This document shows, in pieces, positions 24,452 to 37,300 of a stretch of 64,000 nucleotides of DNA. Source of the DNA: Himantopus leucocephalus (taxonomy: Eukaryota > Chordata > Aves > Charadriiformes > Recurvirostridae); NCBI GenBank assembly GCA_003993805.1, contig RSEF01000003.1:108234441-108298440 (forward strand), given 5' to 3'. Within the stretch, counting starts at the first letter, position 1, and every line of letters begins with the position of its first letter. A program made the position numbers and the translations under genes. The notes below the pieces were generated by a model. It searched no databases and was not told the DNA's origin. It saw only the letters and a list, made by a program, of their open reading frames with translations.

Positions 24452-26550
24452 TTATCGTATGTGTTATAAAATCATACAATATTATTTTTACTTCTGAAGG
24501 TAGGCAAACTGCTTCTGTGAGGCCCATTTCCCTCTCCTTCCCTTTGCACACAACTACTAAAACCACCAAATGTGGAGTTTATGTTGGTTTGGGGTGGGTT
24601 TTTTTGTTTGCGTGGGCTTTTTTTTTTTTGCTTCTAGCATAGAACTTCCTGCAGAAACTTCTAAAGGAATATTTATCCTTTGAAGCCAAGCATTTGAGAT
24701 CCTGATGTAAGCCTAACAGGTGAACCAATGCTTGTAAGCCCCGGGTCTTTTAAGAGAAGCTTCTTCATCAGTGTTTGAGTCTCTGGTGAATAGCTCACTG
24801 CAGCTCTGTTTATATAGACATATGGTGTGAAGAACACTAATACAGTTGTCTGTGCACAACTGTAACAAACAATCTGCTTATTGTGTATTTTTTTAGGCAA
24901 CACTTCATGCTGTCTAACAGGTGGCCCCAAGTTACAATAGGCACACTGTCGGGGTGGAACAAACCCCATTTACACAAGAGCCTTGACTGGAGATAGCGAC
25001 TAAGGCAGCCTGCAAAATCAACCTTAGAACATGATTGTTTAAAACACTGTAAATGCCATGAACCTCCAATGAATACGAGCCATGCCTTTTACATCCTCCT
25101 GTTGCCCTCAATCTATCTCATGGCCAGTAGAGTTAATTCCTCCCAATGAATGACTGCCAAGCAACATTTAAAAATGTCTCACATATTATAAGTCTCAAGT
25201 TTATGGATGTAATGCAATATGATTTATGTAAAAATTGAAGCTCTTTTTGTTTTAACTAGACTATCAAGTTTCATTACAGGTTTTCAGTTTGTTAGGACCA
25301 TGGTTTCACCTGTAATCTCAGAGTATTTGAGTTGCACACTATTTGTATTTAGGAGCATATTGCAAAGGGGGTAAGGTGAATCATTCAGCTTTTTCTCTAA
25401 AGATAAACTATTACATTCCTCATTTCATTCTCCTTTGTGATCTTTTTGCCAGAAATTTCCTCACTCTTCACTGCTTTTAGTTGCTAAAATTTTCTTCTTG
25501 GATATACAATCCTGGAGCATTATGTTTGCACTTGTTCTGCAGGAAGTTGATGTTTATGGTTGTGGGTTTAGGGTTTTGTTGTTTGTTGTTTGTTTGTGGG
25601 TGGTTAATTTTTTTTTGTTTGTTTTATTCAGTGGAATTCCCCTGGCAGAGAGGAAGATTCCCAGGACAGGACTTCTTTAAAGTTTCTGGAGCTCTGTTTT
25701 TGGCACAATACTTGATTCAGCTCTCATTGATTTTATCGAGGTGGATCAGGTCCCGTGTGAAAATCACAAATGGTAGTGGGATGGACATGGACAGTCCTAT
25801 AAACCCTGTAAAGGGCTGAGGCACAAATGATCATATCTGTGTAGTAAAGTCAGCAGTAATTTACATAACACGAAGAAAAGTACCAATATTCTCAGACTGT
25901 GATCCATCTTAACTTCAGTTATATGTATATTCCAAGCAAATCTTCTAGGGCCTCCCAGCAGCCAATGATGAGAGATGGGCACCCCCAGAAGGCGTTCACC
26001 TCATACCAAGGCAGGTGTCTGAGACAGCTGTGAGAAATCTCTTCTGAGATGCCCATCTCTCCTTTGACAAAAGGGAATTCCAAGGTGAATAACACCTAAC
26101 TTCTCAGTGGTTACAGTAAGATGAGACAAATCCCACAGACTTCAACTGGATGTGTGAAAATAATAATAAGCTTTTGCATAAGCATATTTGTGAGAGGGTG
26201 TCTTCCCTCAAAAGGTGCTTTCCTTCATTATTGCAAGGCGCTGAGTGCTTTCTGAATTATTTGAGTTCAGCAAGACTTTACAGTGCTGACTATTTCTTTA
26301 AAGGAATGAAGCATCTTGATAGCCTGGATCAAAATTATTCAATCAAGATTTGGATGGGTTTCACTGTTTTGGTGAGATACTGGCTTTTAACTTATGATGA
26401 TCAGTTTCAAAGGTTACTTGCCCAGATAAGTGTTCCCATTATTTTTTCCTACAGTTTTTTTATCCCACTCCCATCCCTTTTGCAAAATGTGGGAGCATTT
26501 TGAAGTACACACATATTTTCTCATCAGACAATATCTGAATGAGATTCGAT

Positions 26551-26613
26551 AGCACCTGAACCAAACCTCACAAAGTCAATGGAAAAATTCCAATGGTTTC
26601 AGTGGTATTTGGG
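26551..26613. repeat. Imperfect hairpin repeat
   Basis: The left arm AGCACCTGAACCAAACCTCA plus CAAAGTCAATGGAA faces the right arm TTCCAATGGTTTCAGTGGTA plus TTTGGGTGAGGCT. The arms pair over roughly two thirds of positions with small indels. The centre pairs TGGAA with TTCCA. It is probably another decayed copy of the dispersed palindromic family. Confidence 0.45.
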
Positions 26614-27097
26614 TGAGGCTACTAGTACGCTAATTCATGAGGATGCCTCGCTTAATTTAAAAGAAGAGCTACCTTAGACATCATGTCTGAAGCACTTCAA
26701 ATAATTTGCTGGGAAAGTCTGAAGTAACCTAACTCTATTGAATAGCATCGTACACAGGCACATCTCACAAAGTTAGGATGCAGAATGAGTTAAATCTTCA
26801 TTAATGATCAGATCTTGAACTCTTATGAACTACAGATAATTTAGGAATAGAATTTTGCAGCTAAACCTAAGGGACAAAACTTCATTTGCCTTATTATTGC
26901 CTGACTTGTTTTTTTGGTATGTTCACCATAAAGGATATCTAAAATGAGAGATTGAAATGTAAAATGAAACAAAAAAAATGGAATATTGTCACATTATTAG
27001 TTTGTGTATGTATGCTTGGATGACCAAAAAAATACATTTCCTAGAACCTGGACAGGCTTTCTAAACACCAGTATTGTTGCATGGGGTAAAATTGAAG

Positions 27098-27200
27098 GTT
27101 CATCAAGTCCTACATCCTATCTTCAACAACGGCCGATATCAGATGAAGATATAGAGAGGCTCTGCCCCAATATTATATGTTTTCCTGGCCTCTAACAGGT
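27098..27200. mobile_element. Possible ancient CR1/L3-type LINE fragment
   Basis: GTTCATCAAGTCCTACATCC followed by TATCTTCAACAACGGCCGAT and ATCAGATGAAGATATAGAG resembles the 'catctagcccagtatcctgtcttc(t)gacagtggcc' block of old amniote LINEs. Divergence is high, so the strand and family are not assigned. Confidence 0.35.
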
Positions 27201-28723
27201 TAAGATTGGCTTCCAAATGTGAAACTAAATGGCCCCTCCAAAATTTTTGTTATCAATATGTCATCTCAGTGTGCGTGAGGTGAAAAAATGTTTCCTTGGC
27301 TCCAGAGTACAAATATTGTAAGAATTAGGACCAAGGGGTTTGGTGTTTTATTTCTCTTGATGCCATTATAACTTTTTTCCTCCAGAGGGACAGTAAAAAT
27401 ACAATCATGGCAAAAAGATGAGGAGTTTATATAGGACAGTTTATATAAATTTATATATTTCCCATTTAAAAAAAAGGTACTTTGCTTTGTAGTGGTATAT
27501 TTCAAGTGATCTAATAATCTGCAATTACTTTTTTACTGATTTAAACCTCAATCCAGTATTTAAAAACTGATTTCTGTAATACCAGCAGCTTCCAGCTTTA
27601 CTTCAGAAAAAATGAATGTGCTTTTCAGTATGACCTCATATATTTCAGAATAGGGGAGAAGGCTGCAAAGTTGACCAATCTCCACAGATGACACTACTAG
27701 CCCTTGCCTTTGTGTAGGAGTGAGCATTCAGTTCAGATGCCTCCACAATCTGGTACACAAATGAGATGAGGGAGGTGAGCAGGGGAAAGCAGAGCCTTTG
27801 GATGGGCCTGTGTGGAACATCAAGCATTGTGTGTTGTTACAAATGGTAATTTTAATGAGTGCCATGTGGTTTTGCTATCTTGCAAGATGACATTTTTTCT
27901 TCTGTAACTACAAGTTACAAAAACCATGGGTTCATCAGATAGATCAAAGCAGAGGAGGAAGCAGTGATGCAACAGAACTGTAGGCATCTTCTGAAAAGAT
28001 ACCAAAGTGGTGTCAACCAACACATCAAACAGTTTCCCAAGAGAACTAGTAGAATTTCATTTCCTGTACCTTTGGATAAACAAAAATTTGAAGCTGAAGT
28101 GACATTTTAGTACCCATTGAATTTCTTTGAGCTTGCTTTGAATTGGCACCTTAATTGAACTTACACTGCAGATGCTTGGTAAACTCAAGTAGTGTCTAGG
28201 TGTCCTGTTATCCACTGGACAGAAGCAGACGCTTTTTGAGTCTTCCAAAGGAGACTGTCTGCCTGCTTTTTTATTAACTTCTAGAGCATCACACTCAGAT
28301 AACAATGGTGAGCACTGGCCCTTAGTGAATACAGTTGTGTGCTCTGTAAAATCACTTTACCCTCTTACCACTGAAAAGAAAATAAACGGAAACAGAAATA
28401 AAACTCTTCCTTTCAGTCATGCTGTAATTTCTGACAGCTGCATAAGACAATTGTTATTGGGTGGGAGAATCAATACTAAACTCCAAAAGTTTTCAGATGG
28501 TGTAAGCTCAATGTCTCTGCCGTATGTTTGAGGATGAATGATGCACCTGAGGCACTTCTGAGTCGGGACATTTGCTTTACAGTATGTCACATTCATAATA
28601 GCTCAGTCTAGCAGAGGTCACAAGCTCCTCAGTTTCTACTAGTCCCTTAGGGCTGTCATTTGTAAAGTTCTTCAACTAAATTCCTTTTAAATGTTACACC
28701 AAGAGGCCTTTTCATAAACATCG

Positions 28724-28774
28724 GAGTGTGTGTTTGTGTGTGTGTATGTATATATGTAGATATATGTATGTATA
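28724..28774. repeat. (GT)n(AT)n(GTAT)n microsatellite
   Basis: An alternating GT run passes into ATGTATATATGTAGATATAT and GTATGTATAC. It is a compound dinucleotide/tetranucleotide repeat. Confidence 0.9.
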
Positions 28775-31700
28775 CTTACCAAGTCTTCTGTTTACTAGTT
28801 CTGAAATACAACCAAAATAGCTTTTATTCCAAAAATAATGATGAGCAATTCTCTGAGTAAGAAAGCCAGTGTCAGCAGTTACTGTCCTGTCTGCCCTTGA
28901 GGGGATTCTCTGTCTTTAAGAATGAACTGAACTACAATAAAATCAACACTTTCTGCAGGATGGATAGCTTCCTTGTACAGGCTTTACACTACCCCCTGAT
29001 GTCCATAAAATAAGTCTTGCATTCTAAAATACATGCTTTAATTTAGCTTCTGGAAAAAGTTTTATTGCCTGTACATGGGAAATCCAAGTAATTGTTGAAG
29101 TTATTGTGCGATATATATCACCGTAGCAGGCAGGCTGAATCTATGAATCTCCCTCCTTTTAGTCTAATTGCAAACTACCTTCATTTTTTTCTCACTTCTT
29201 AGCCTTTACTATAATTAACATAGTTGGAATATTGCTCCAGTGTTTTCAAGACCATGTCATTTTCCAGAGTCAGACAGAAATTTTGAAAGATAAATTAACA
29301 GGTTTAACCTGTTAGTGCCATGTGCTTTGCGGAAGGATGGAAGTAACAGAAAGATGGGTACTGTGCCTTTGTGGTAGCTCCATCCCTGCATTTGCTGCAC
29401 TACATGTGTCTTCAGAAAGGTAATAAGAGACATACAGCAACAATATTAACCACATTGAGTCACAATTAAAATACATATGGAACAAGGCTAAAGTGTGTTC
29501 CTGAGTGGGGGGTTTGAAGGCATCTGCACAGCCATGGGGGTTTATCACATAATATATAGTAGTGTGCTCTGTACTGGCTGATATTGGTAGGTATTGGACT
29601 TCCCTGTCCCTTCCAAAGGTTGGCTTAGTTAAGTATTACTGTGTCCACTTCAAGTGGTTTTTGCACAGGTAGACTGTGTCTGTGGTTATACTATTCCAAT
29701 AACAATTGTTCCTACTCTTTTTGGGGGTGCGCCCCATTATTCTTTTCTATGTCTGGGTACAATATCGTCAGTTTATGTTTCACTCTGTCTCTGTTTTCCC
29801 CTAATTGTTTTTCCCTCTGTGCATGTTTTTATCCATCTTGGGGTTTGATGATTTTTTTATTTGTTTGTTTTGTTCTGTGTGGTGTGGGCTTTTCTGAATG
29901 TGTATGTATTTTCTTTAATTTGTTTTACTATTTTTGTCACTTAATATTTTGATCTTTTATTTTTATTTTCCCTCGCCCTTCTGTACCCCTTCTTTTTTCT
30001 CCCAATCCTTTTTTCTGTTTTATGTGCCTTGCTCCCTTTCCGTATATTTTTCCTATATCTTTGCTCTAGAAAGGCCACCTAAGGTTGCATGGCCGTGGCA
30101 CAGTCTCCCTGGCTTACCTTGGAATGAGACAGTATTTTCCCTGTGCTCTGAGGTCTGTGGTTCAAATACTCTCTCTTTTGCCTACCTAACGGGGTGAGAA
30201 CTGCTCTATCCATAGCAGACTATTTCTCCCTTGAGTATTATGCTTCTGTGTGATCTTCTGAGAAGTCTAACACTGGACGTAGTCAAAGAGAATGATAGCA
30301 TTTATTAAAAATGGTTTAAAGGGCAGAAATCATGTACCACGGAAACATGCTATAAAAATGAAACATACAGAAAAAGACTCTTTTAAGATGCTGTTTGTAG
30401 TCCTGGAAATGTGGTTACTGAGGAAGATGATATAAGCCATAGAAACACCCATTCTTAGAAATCACAGCTGGCCTTCTGCCTCAGGAGCTGACAGAGTTAG
30501 AAAGAGACCGAGAGCAACTTCCCAGAGCCTCCTCCTTCCAGCTATTTCTTTCCGTAGGAATCATTCACTCTTCTGTTTTACTGGGCCCACCATTCCTAGC
30601 TCATACTCATCGATAATGTACGCCCTCTTTTAGCGTCTAGAAGCTTTATATGCACTTCATTGATTTCTTGATTTCTTTAGTGTCTAATTTCAGGCAGAAA
30701 CCACTCCTGCCTTTAAGTATTCACAAGTAGATGTTATTAGCCACCATTTCTCTTTTCCACCCATGCTGTGCAGCACCCTGAGCAGCAGCGGTTGATTTAA
30801 TGGTTCTCCGCACCCCAGAGCCAGCTGCATTTTGATTGCTCTGTGCGTTATCAGATTGTTGGACACCTTGTGATCCTTTATAACAACAGACAGTTTATCA
30901 ATAACATAGCAGTCATGTTAAACCTCCACATAAATGCACAGGAGCAAAACATAGTAAATATTCCAGAAACATGAATTTAGCAGCAAGGCATCCATTTTTC
31001 ACCCTTGTGAAAAAGGTAAAATTGTGACCTCTGCGTGTGAGAGACTGAATTAATACATAGCTATTTGTTGGCAATTTTTAATGCAAGTTATTGCTGTACA
31101 GTCTCCTCTTTTTCTCCCCTTTTCTTTTTGAAAACATTCACTAGAATTTTTTCCCTCTCTCTCTCTTTTTTTTTTTTTTTTGTTAAATACCTTGATAGGC
31201 TACTGGTAATCTACCACTAATCCTTTCTCCTCAGTACACGCATAAAGAAATAAAAGATGCCAGTTTGTGGCTTAGCTGCATTCAGGAAAACTTCCGTATT
31301 GCTGCCAAGAACTGCCATCTGCCACCTACAAGCGCAGGTGCCAGGGAGTCTCCTCTGCACACAAAGCATAATAATATAACACAAAGGACCAATGTGCACT
31401 AATAATTGCTAAACACACAGAAAGAGGGGCCAGAACATTTTTATGAAAGTTTACTTAGTCTGTGGAGATTTGCATACAGATGGCTAGGTCAGGGTGCTGT
31501 GTATGCCGCCTGGGCCACTGTGGGGTAGGGCTGCCTTCAAGCAGCCTTTATAAGCACACACGGCTTTTACTATAGCATAGTGTTGTGGAGAGACCTCATT
31601 CTGCACACACTGAATAGTCATTCAAGTAGCTTGCTTTGAAATGAGAAAAGACCTTGGATAGGGGGGAAAAAAAGCAAATTCTTTTCTTTGTGAGACAGAG

Positions 31701-32784
31701 GAGGAGTGTTGGGAAAGAGGCCAGAGGACTTAAAGAATGTGGGTTAGCAACCAGGAATTAGAGGAAAGTTTCTGTGGAGACACACAATTAGATATGTGGC
31801 ATTCACCCCTCTCCTTCTAGTGGGCAACAAGAGCAAGCACATTTCAAAGGGTTCATCATCTGCATGAAACAAGGATAGGGGGAAGAAAAAGCACCCTAAT
31901 TTTTAAAGTATAAAGAAAAGTGTAACTGTCTTAAAATAAAACAAACCCAAAGGTTAAGCAGCAAGAAATTTCCCTTCAACTAAGACCGTGAAGACACAAA
32001 CCCTGAATTTAGTGCATTTCTTTTGTGTATATGTGGATCTGAAAGTGTACATATGTGTGCATACATACACGTGTGTATGTGCCTTCTAATATATTTAGAT
32101 ACTTTAAATTTTAAAACATTGCTATAAGAGTTTGTCATGAATTTATGGAACACTTTTTTTCTAGAAAACATCCAGGACTTACTGACCACAAAATCCAGAA
32201 AGATGCTACCTTGTGTAGAATGCTTATGGCAGGCAGGTGTCAATATTCAGTTACCACTACAGCAGGTACCTTTACAAACATCACATGTGAATAGAGGGTG
32301 ATTTTCAAAGATGCTCATCTCTTATGGATTTTCAAGTATGACTAACTATCATTTCTGCCTTTGAAACAGTTCACTGTCCTAGGTGTGTGGTTCAGTTTTT
32401 TCCTTGCTGTTCGCACCCTGGTGATTTCATCAACACCTGTGAGTCTTTTCCTGATTCTGAAAGAAAAGAGGATTAGTTGTCTGGGCCCTTCACCTGCCTC
32501 AATGAAAAAAAAAAAAATTAATTAATCTATTCATTCTCTTCCTCTCCCTTACCAGAGATTCTTGAGGAAAATATAATTATTGTGCCCACCTTATTTCATT
32601 GCATCTTTAAATGTTTTTTGTAGATCATTTTAGAAAATGGTAATACAGCTCCAAAAGATACTGCAATTATCTCAGCGCGTCTAGGGAAGAAAATCACACA
32701 ACCTCACACTTTCAAAACTCTGTATAGATTCATGAACTATAGAATTTGAGTACTTTGCAATCAAAGGATTCAAAAACCTTTGCA
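28775..32784. other. AT-rich gene-free stretch
   Basis: No gene is supported. It has a T run at about 31159-31176 and a GT/AT-rich patch at 32033-32080. The non-repetitive segment around 30780-31100 lacks the texture of mobile-element debris, but nothing in it can be named. Confidence 0.45.
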
Positions 32785-32940
32785 AAAGCTCTGTGAGGTA
32801 AAAATATATAAAACATGATTTAGAGGAAAAGAGCAACAGATAGGTTTGCCCAAGGTCACAGAGGAAGTCTAAGAGAGGTAAGACTTGAATCCCAGTCCCC
32901 TGAGTACCAAGGCAATTCTGTATCCATTATTATTCATCCT
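32785..32940 (+). mobile_element. Ancient MIR-like SINE
   Basis: In order, the sequence shows GCTCTGTGAGGTAAA, a middle section with GATTTAGAGGAAAAGAGC, TTTGCCCAAGGTCACAGAGG, AGACTTGAATCCCAGTCCCC and TGAGTAC. This order and spacing follow MIR (tgaggaaactgaggc, then cttgcccaaggtcacacagc, then ggattcgaacccaggtc). Most of the core is recognisable. MIRs in birds are very old fixed insertions, and some are retained as regulatory sequence. Confidence 0.65.
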
Positions 32941-32989
32941 ACTTTGAGAGTGCTAATTGATTTTGACTGCTTAGCATGAGCTCTTTAAA

Positions 32990-33050
32990 GGGGCCTGATT
33001 TTCAGGGCTGTTTGTCTCCTGCAGAATGTGGGGCTGAGGTCTGGGGCAGG
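32990..33050. repeat. Possible half of dispersed hairpin repeat
   Basis: GGGCCTGATTTTCAGGGCTG then TTTGTCTCCTGCAGAATG resembles one arm (gcctgattttcagaggtgct) of the palindromic family. The second arm is not evident. It follows the MIR-like SINE closely. Confidence 0.35.
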
Positions 33051-34316
33051 ATGAAAAGGGCAGCAGCCCAGCGAGAGGCTTTCCCAGAGTTTTGGTTACT
33101 GCAGGAGTGGGTCCCTCCTCTTGTGCTTACCTTGTGGCTACCTGGCACATATTTCTTTAGCCTTTAGACTACACCAGCTTCTCCTTGGCCAAAGTACAGA
33201 GCTGGAGTGACCATTCCCTCCACTATGCTTTCCGTAGCCAGGGGCCAGAGATTTGCACTGCTGCCCCTAATACTGGGTTTGTCACAAGCATTGCTTCCTT
33301 TAGGCTTCCAAAAGCTAGCAGTAGTGGAAACTGTAATCATACATGGGACTGCAGGGAGCAAGAAGAGATTTTTCTGTCTCAAACGCTTCATCTCAGGTTT
33401 TGTATGTCACGCCAAGGATTCGCTGAGACTACGCTTGGTTACTGTGTTAGCATGTCCATCCTTTGAAATCAAAAAATCATCTGTCACTTACATATAATTG
33501 CAACTTTAAAAGGCAAAATAAACTTGAAATATTTACATGCACTAAACCCACCAATATTTTAATTTTCTTATTTGCCTGGTGTAAGGGATTTTCATTTGGC
33601 CAGCACTCACAACATTGTGCTTTCTTAAGCCATTGTGCCTGCACAGCAAGTCCTACCATCCTTTCCCAAAAAAAACCCTCCACCTCTCCCCTCTCAGCAC
33701 TGGAATTCCCCTTTCATGACACTTCATGTACAATTAGGGTGTAGAGGTAGATCCAGCAGACAGAAAGTAACCAAGTGGGAGGTCTCTGATAACTCAGCAG
33801 CAGTCTGCAGCTGCTCACCAGGTATGTTCTAGTAGCTGATTTAGAATCTAACACAGCAGATGCCAAGCTGGAGCCTGAGTTACACACTTAACTTGATCTT
33901 TTCTTTGAACATGTTGTTCCTTTTGTATAGGGCTGCCTTATAAATCCTGGCTAGAACAAGGATGGGTACAACTGCAGAGATCTTTTTGAGAGCTATATAC
34001 TTAAGTGACAGCATGACTATGGGAGAACACAATAGTATCTCTTTTCTTAAGTGTAGGATTTATAATGCATTTCATAAGCCTTCTGGGCAAATTAGGAAAA
34101 AAAATAATAAGTTAGCAATGGATAGAATCCAGGTTCCTAAATACCAAACACTGCAAAATTTCCATATAAATTATCCCTTCAGGAGCTGGGTTTTGCTTTG
34201 AATGCCTTCTTGGTCTATGAGGTCTGAAATTATGCCAGTCTGAGGGAGTTCCAGATATTTTCCATAAAGGCTGTTTTCCAAAATCTTTCAAAGCAATCAC
34301 AGGATCTCCAAGAATG
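33051..34316. other. Gene-free stretch
   Basis: No gene is supported. Overlapping frames near 33164-33500 are open on both strands, with no recognisable protein and no convincing splice signals. Confidence 0.4.
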
Positions 34317-34361
34317 TCCTAACCACTGTCCTCCTGAGCGGGAGGAGGACAGTGGTTAGGA
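34317..34361. repeat. Perfect 19-bp inverted repeat, 7-nt loop
   Basis: The left arm 34317-34335 (TCCTAACCACTGTCCTCCT) and the right arm 34343-34361 are exact reverse complements, separated by GAGCGGG. The hairpin has no mismatches, which suggests a recent origin, for example by template switching during replication. Confidence 0.97.
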
Positions 34362-34383
34362 GGAGTGTCCAGGAGGAGTGTCC
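34358..34383. repeat. 13-bp tandem duplication
   Basis: AGGAGGAGTGTCC occurs twice in tandem (34358-34370 and 34371-34383). The first copy overlaps the right arm of the adjoining inverted repeat, so both may stem from one local rearrangement. Confidence 0.95.
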
Positions 34384-37300
34384 TCTTGGGCACTCGCTGT
34401 AATGGTCCATCTGAGTTGCTTTGGTCCACTGCAATGTCTTTAGGAAGTCTCACAGAGTAATGTGGAAATTATTTTAAAGCAAAAGTTTATCACAAGTGAT
34501 TAAATGCCATAAAAATTTTAAGACTCAGCTCCCCAAAAAGTTTTACGTCCCTGGTAAAATCAGTAGCTAAATTTTGAGACTTAGAGCTTAGAAATTAAAT
34601 TACTGAAATTGAAATGAAATTAAATGAAAGCTTCTGTTCAATGTCTCTAAGTGAAACCTTGACCTCACTCAAAGCAGTAAGGTGGCCACTGTCAGCTACA
34701 GCATTAGAGTTCCTGCTTCTGTTCTCAGTTCTCTTTCTCTAAAGCAGAAATAACATAACTTTCTTACTTCAGGATAGATGCATTAACATTTATGAGATAC
34801 TCATATACAGCTCAGTGCTTGGTCTTGTGGCTTCTTTGGAAAAATGTCTGCTTTCTTTTTTTGGTTTAGTGTAGAAAGGCTATGGTAATTCTTAGTCTGT
34901 ATATACACTTCCTAGTTCAGAACATCTTTTGATGTCATCTTTTAATGTTGAATTTGGTCTTATCCTCCCAATGGAAACATATTGTAAAACCAAATTTTCT
35001 TGGAGATGTCTTGCGCTGAGTTCACAAAATATTCTAGAATTCATATAGATAGATATCTAAAGTATACATACCTGCTTCTTAAAATGCAGTCAGGAGGAAA
35101 CGTTTAACAAATACAGGTGAAAGATTTATTTCTCTCACTTTTCTTACATCCTAAGGAAACTGAGTTACAGGTAAATAATTTTCTTGAACAGAGTATAGGA
35201 CATATCTAAAAGACATTTAATATTTTAGTCAAGATTTAGTACATTTTCACTTCCTCTCCATTCCCTAACTTTCCTCTAAACTTCCATTTTGATCTGTAAA
35301 CCTGTCATTCTCAAAAAGGAATAATTTAAGAAATTTGAAATGCATACTTATAATAAGTCGACCCATCCAACTATAAAAATATTTATTTGGAAGATATTTC
35401 TACTAAGGAGTCTTAAAAAAAATCCCACGGGTGCATGACCACTAATAGGCACTCCTTGTATGTGACATGTATAGATCTGAAAGCAATGGGTCAGTAGGAC
35501 GGATCAGTCTCTTGAACTAAATGTCTAGACTGCCTCTAAACAGCAATCACTTCTAGGTGAAAGGCAAAGGTATGTTGGGGTTCTAACAGTATTGGTTCAA
35601 GAGTAATCTGAATGTATTTTTACCCTCTAATATATCATGTCCCTTTTCTGATACGAAAAAAAATATGCTCTGCTACTTTTCCATTACAAATACAACTTGG
35701 AAAACATCTTTTTCTCTTGCAGCAGGCAAGCACAGATGCAAGCACAAAACATGTGCTGAATAACATCTGGGAGATATGAAGATACAGTGCTCATGTGAAT
35801 GCGGCAGATTTTTTTTCAGCTGTCTTAAAAATATAAAAATGAGCTCATCAAGCAAGTGATAACAGGAGCATGATAAATTTGTTTCGATTTTTGAGATTTC
35901 CATGTCAAAGGGCTGTTTTTTAATTAGAAAGCCAAGGATCCAGAAGCAGCTCCCTTGGACCTAGACCTTTAACTGATAGACAGGATTTTCTGAAGGAGAT
36001 GTAGAGAAGATGAGGTTCTAGGTCATTCAAAGAAATATTAGGAAATTATATGAGGTTTCAGGATCATAAGTTGCCAGAAAACAAGAAGGCAATGGAGGAA
36101 GGACTGCAGAGCTCCCAGTCTTTTCCTAAATGGTACCTGGGTTTTTATATCTAAATCTGCTTCCTCTTTTCCTGGACAACTGGTTCTAACTTGGAATGGC
36201 TTCCAGATAACCAAGGACACAATGCAATACTCAGAGGTAACTGAATATTTTTTAAATGCCTTGATTGCACTAATTTTCCTTAGCTGTGGGAGTGAGAAGG
36301 AAAACTGAAGTTTATCCTGGGCTATTTCTTCATGTAAGATAGTTAAAACAACTCTAAAGAGCATGGAAAATTTTGGCAGCCATTGGCATGTCTTTTAGGA
36401 CCACAGTTTGAAATCCATTTGCCTAAATATGGATTGAGGTGCCTAATTCTAGTCAATGAAGGTTTTAATTCTACCTTTTCATTGTCTTGCAAAAAGAGCA
36501 GACCATGATGTGGGTCCACCTCTCATACTTCAGAAGTAAAAAGGACCATAGAAGTATGACATATTGATATGGTAGGACACTACATTCATTTGTAAAAATG
36601 CATGTTCTTAGCTTTCCTCTCTCCTATTATGGCACCATATTTGCAATTAAAACAATGACTTTACTTTCTCATACCTTTAAAATATTATTGAGCGAAAACA
36701 GAAAAGGAGGCCTAGTTATCTGATAAAATAAGCTAGGTAACTTCTTTTAAAGGCTGAGACAAACTTCTCTGAAGCCATTAAGAAGCTTTTCCATTGACTG
36801 CAGTGGGCCTTGATCAGGCATTTATGTTATAGGAGGAATTAGTATCATCCTTAAGAAAACACATTCCACAGATTTGTTTTCCTGTAGTAGATGCACCTTC
36901 TCTTCTCAAATTACAAAGAGCTTGTCATGAATTATTTTTTCTGCTTCACATAGACAATGTCTACCTGCAAAGGTAACTAAAAGAATAACCATGGAGACGC
37001 CAATTTTACGGTAATTAAAAAAAAGAAAAAAAGCAACTTTGCTAATCAGCAAACCCTTTGATCTGGTTAACCCTAAAGGTCAAAATACCCTGACCCCATC
37101 AATGTTCTTGCTCTAATGTTGCCCTGCTTGGATCATTTCTCCCATTGTTTTATTCATCCCATATTAACTTCAAAACGAAGCTGCAGTGTTCCTGTGTACC
37201 TAGCAAATCTTCCTGATCTTACAATGAGGTGAAGGCCCATTGTTTCACTCCAAATCAGTTACCATTGTGCCCATTCAGCAAAATCGTTCATTTCCCCAGT

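Larger units (their letters stand above)
24452..28723. other. AT-rich gene-free stretch
   Basis: No gene is supported. It contains a possible old LINE fragment at 27098-27200 and an imperfect hairpin at 26551-26613. Confidence 0.45.

Noticed and set aside
30100..30170. Possible tRNA because of GGTTCAAATAC
   Set aside because: No A-box, no acceptor-stem pairing and no cloverleaf around it.
31500..31600. TATA-like CCTTTATAAGCAC as a promoter
   Set aside because: A single TATA-like word with no downstream coding exon, initiator or CpG support.
36960..37090. Possible enhancer (CCATGGAGAC and CTTTGATC words)
   Set aside because: Short binding-site words are expected by chance, and conservation cannot be judged from one sequence.
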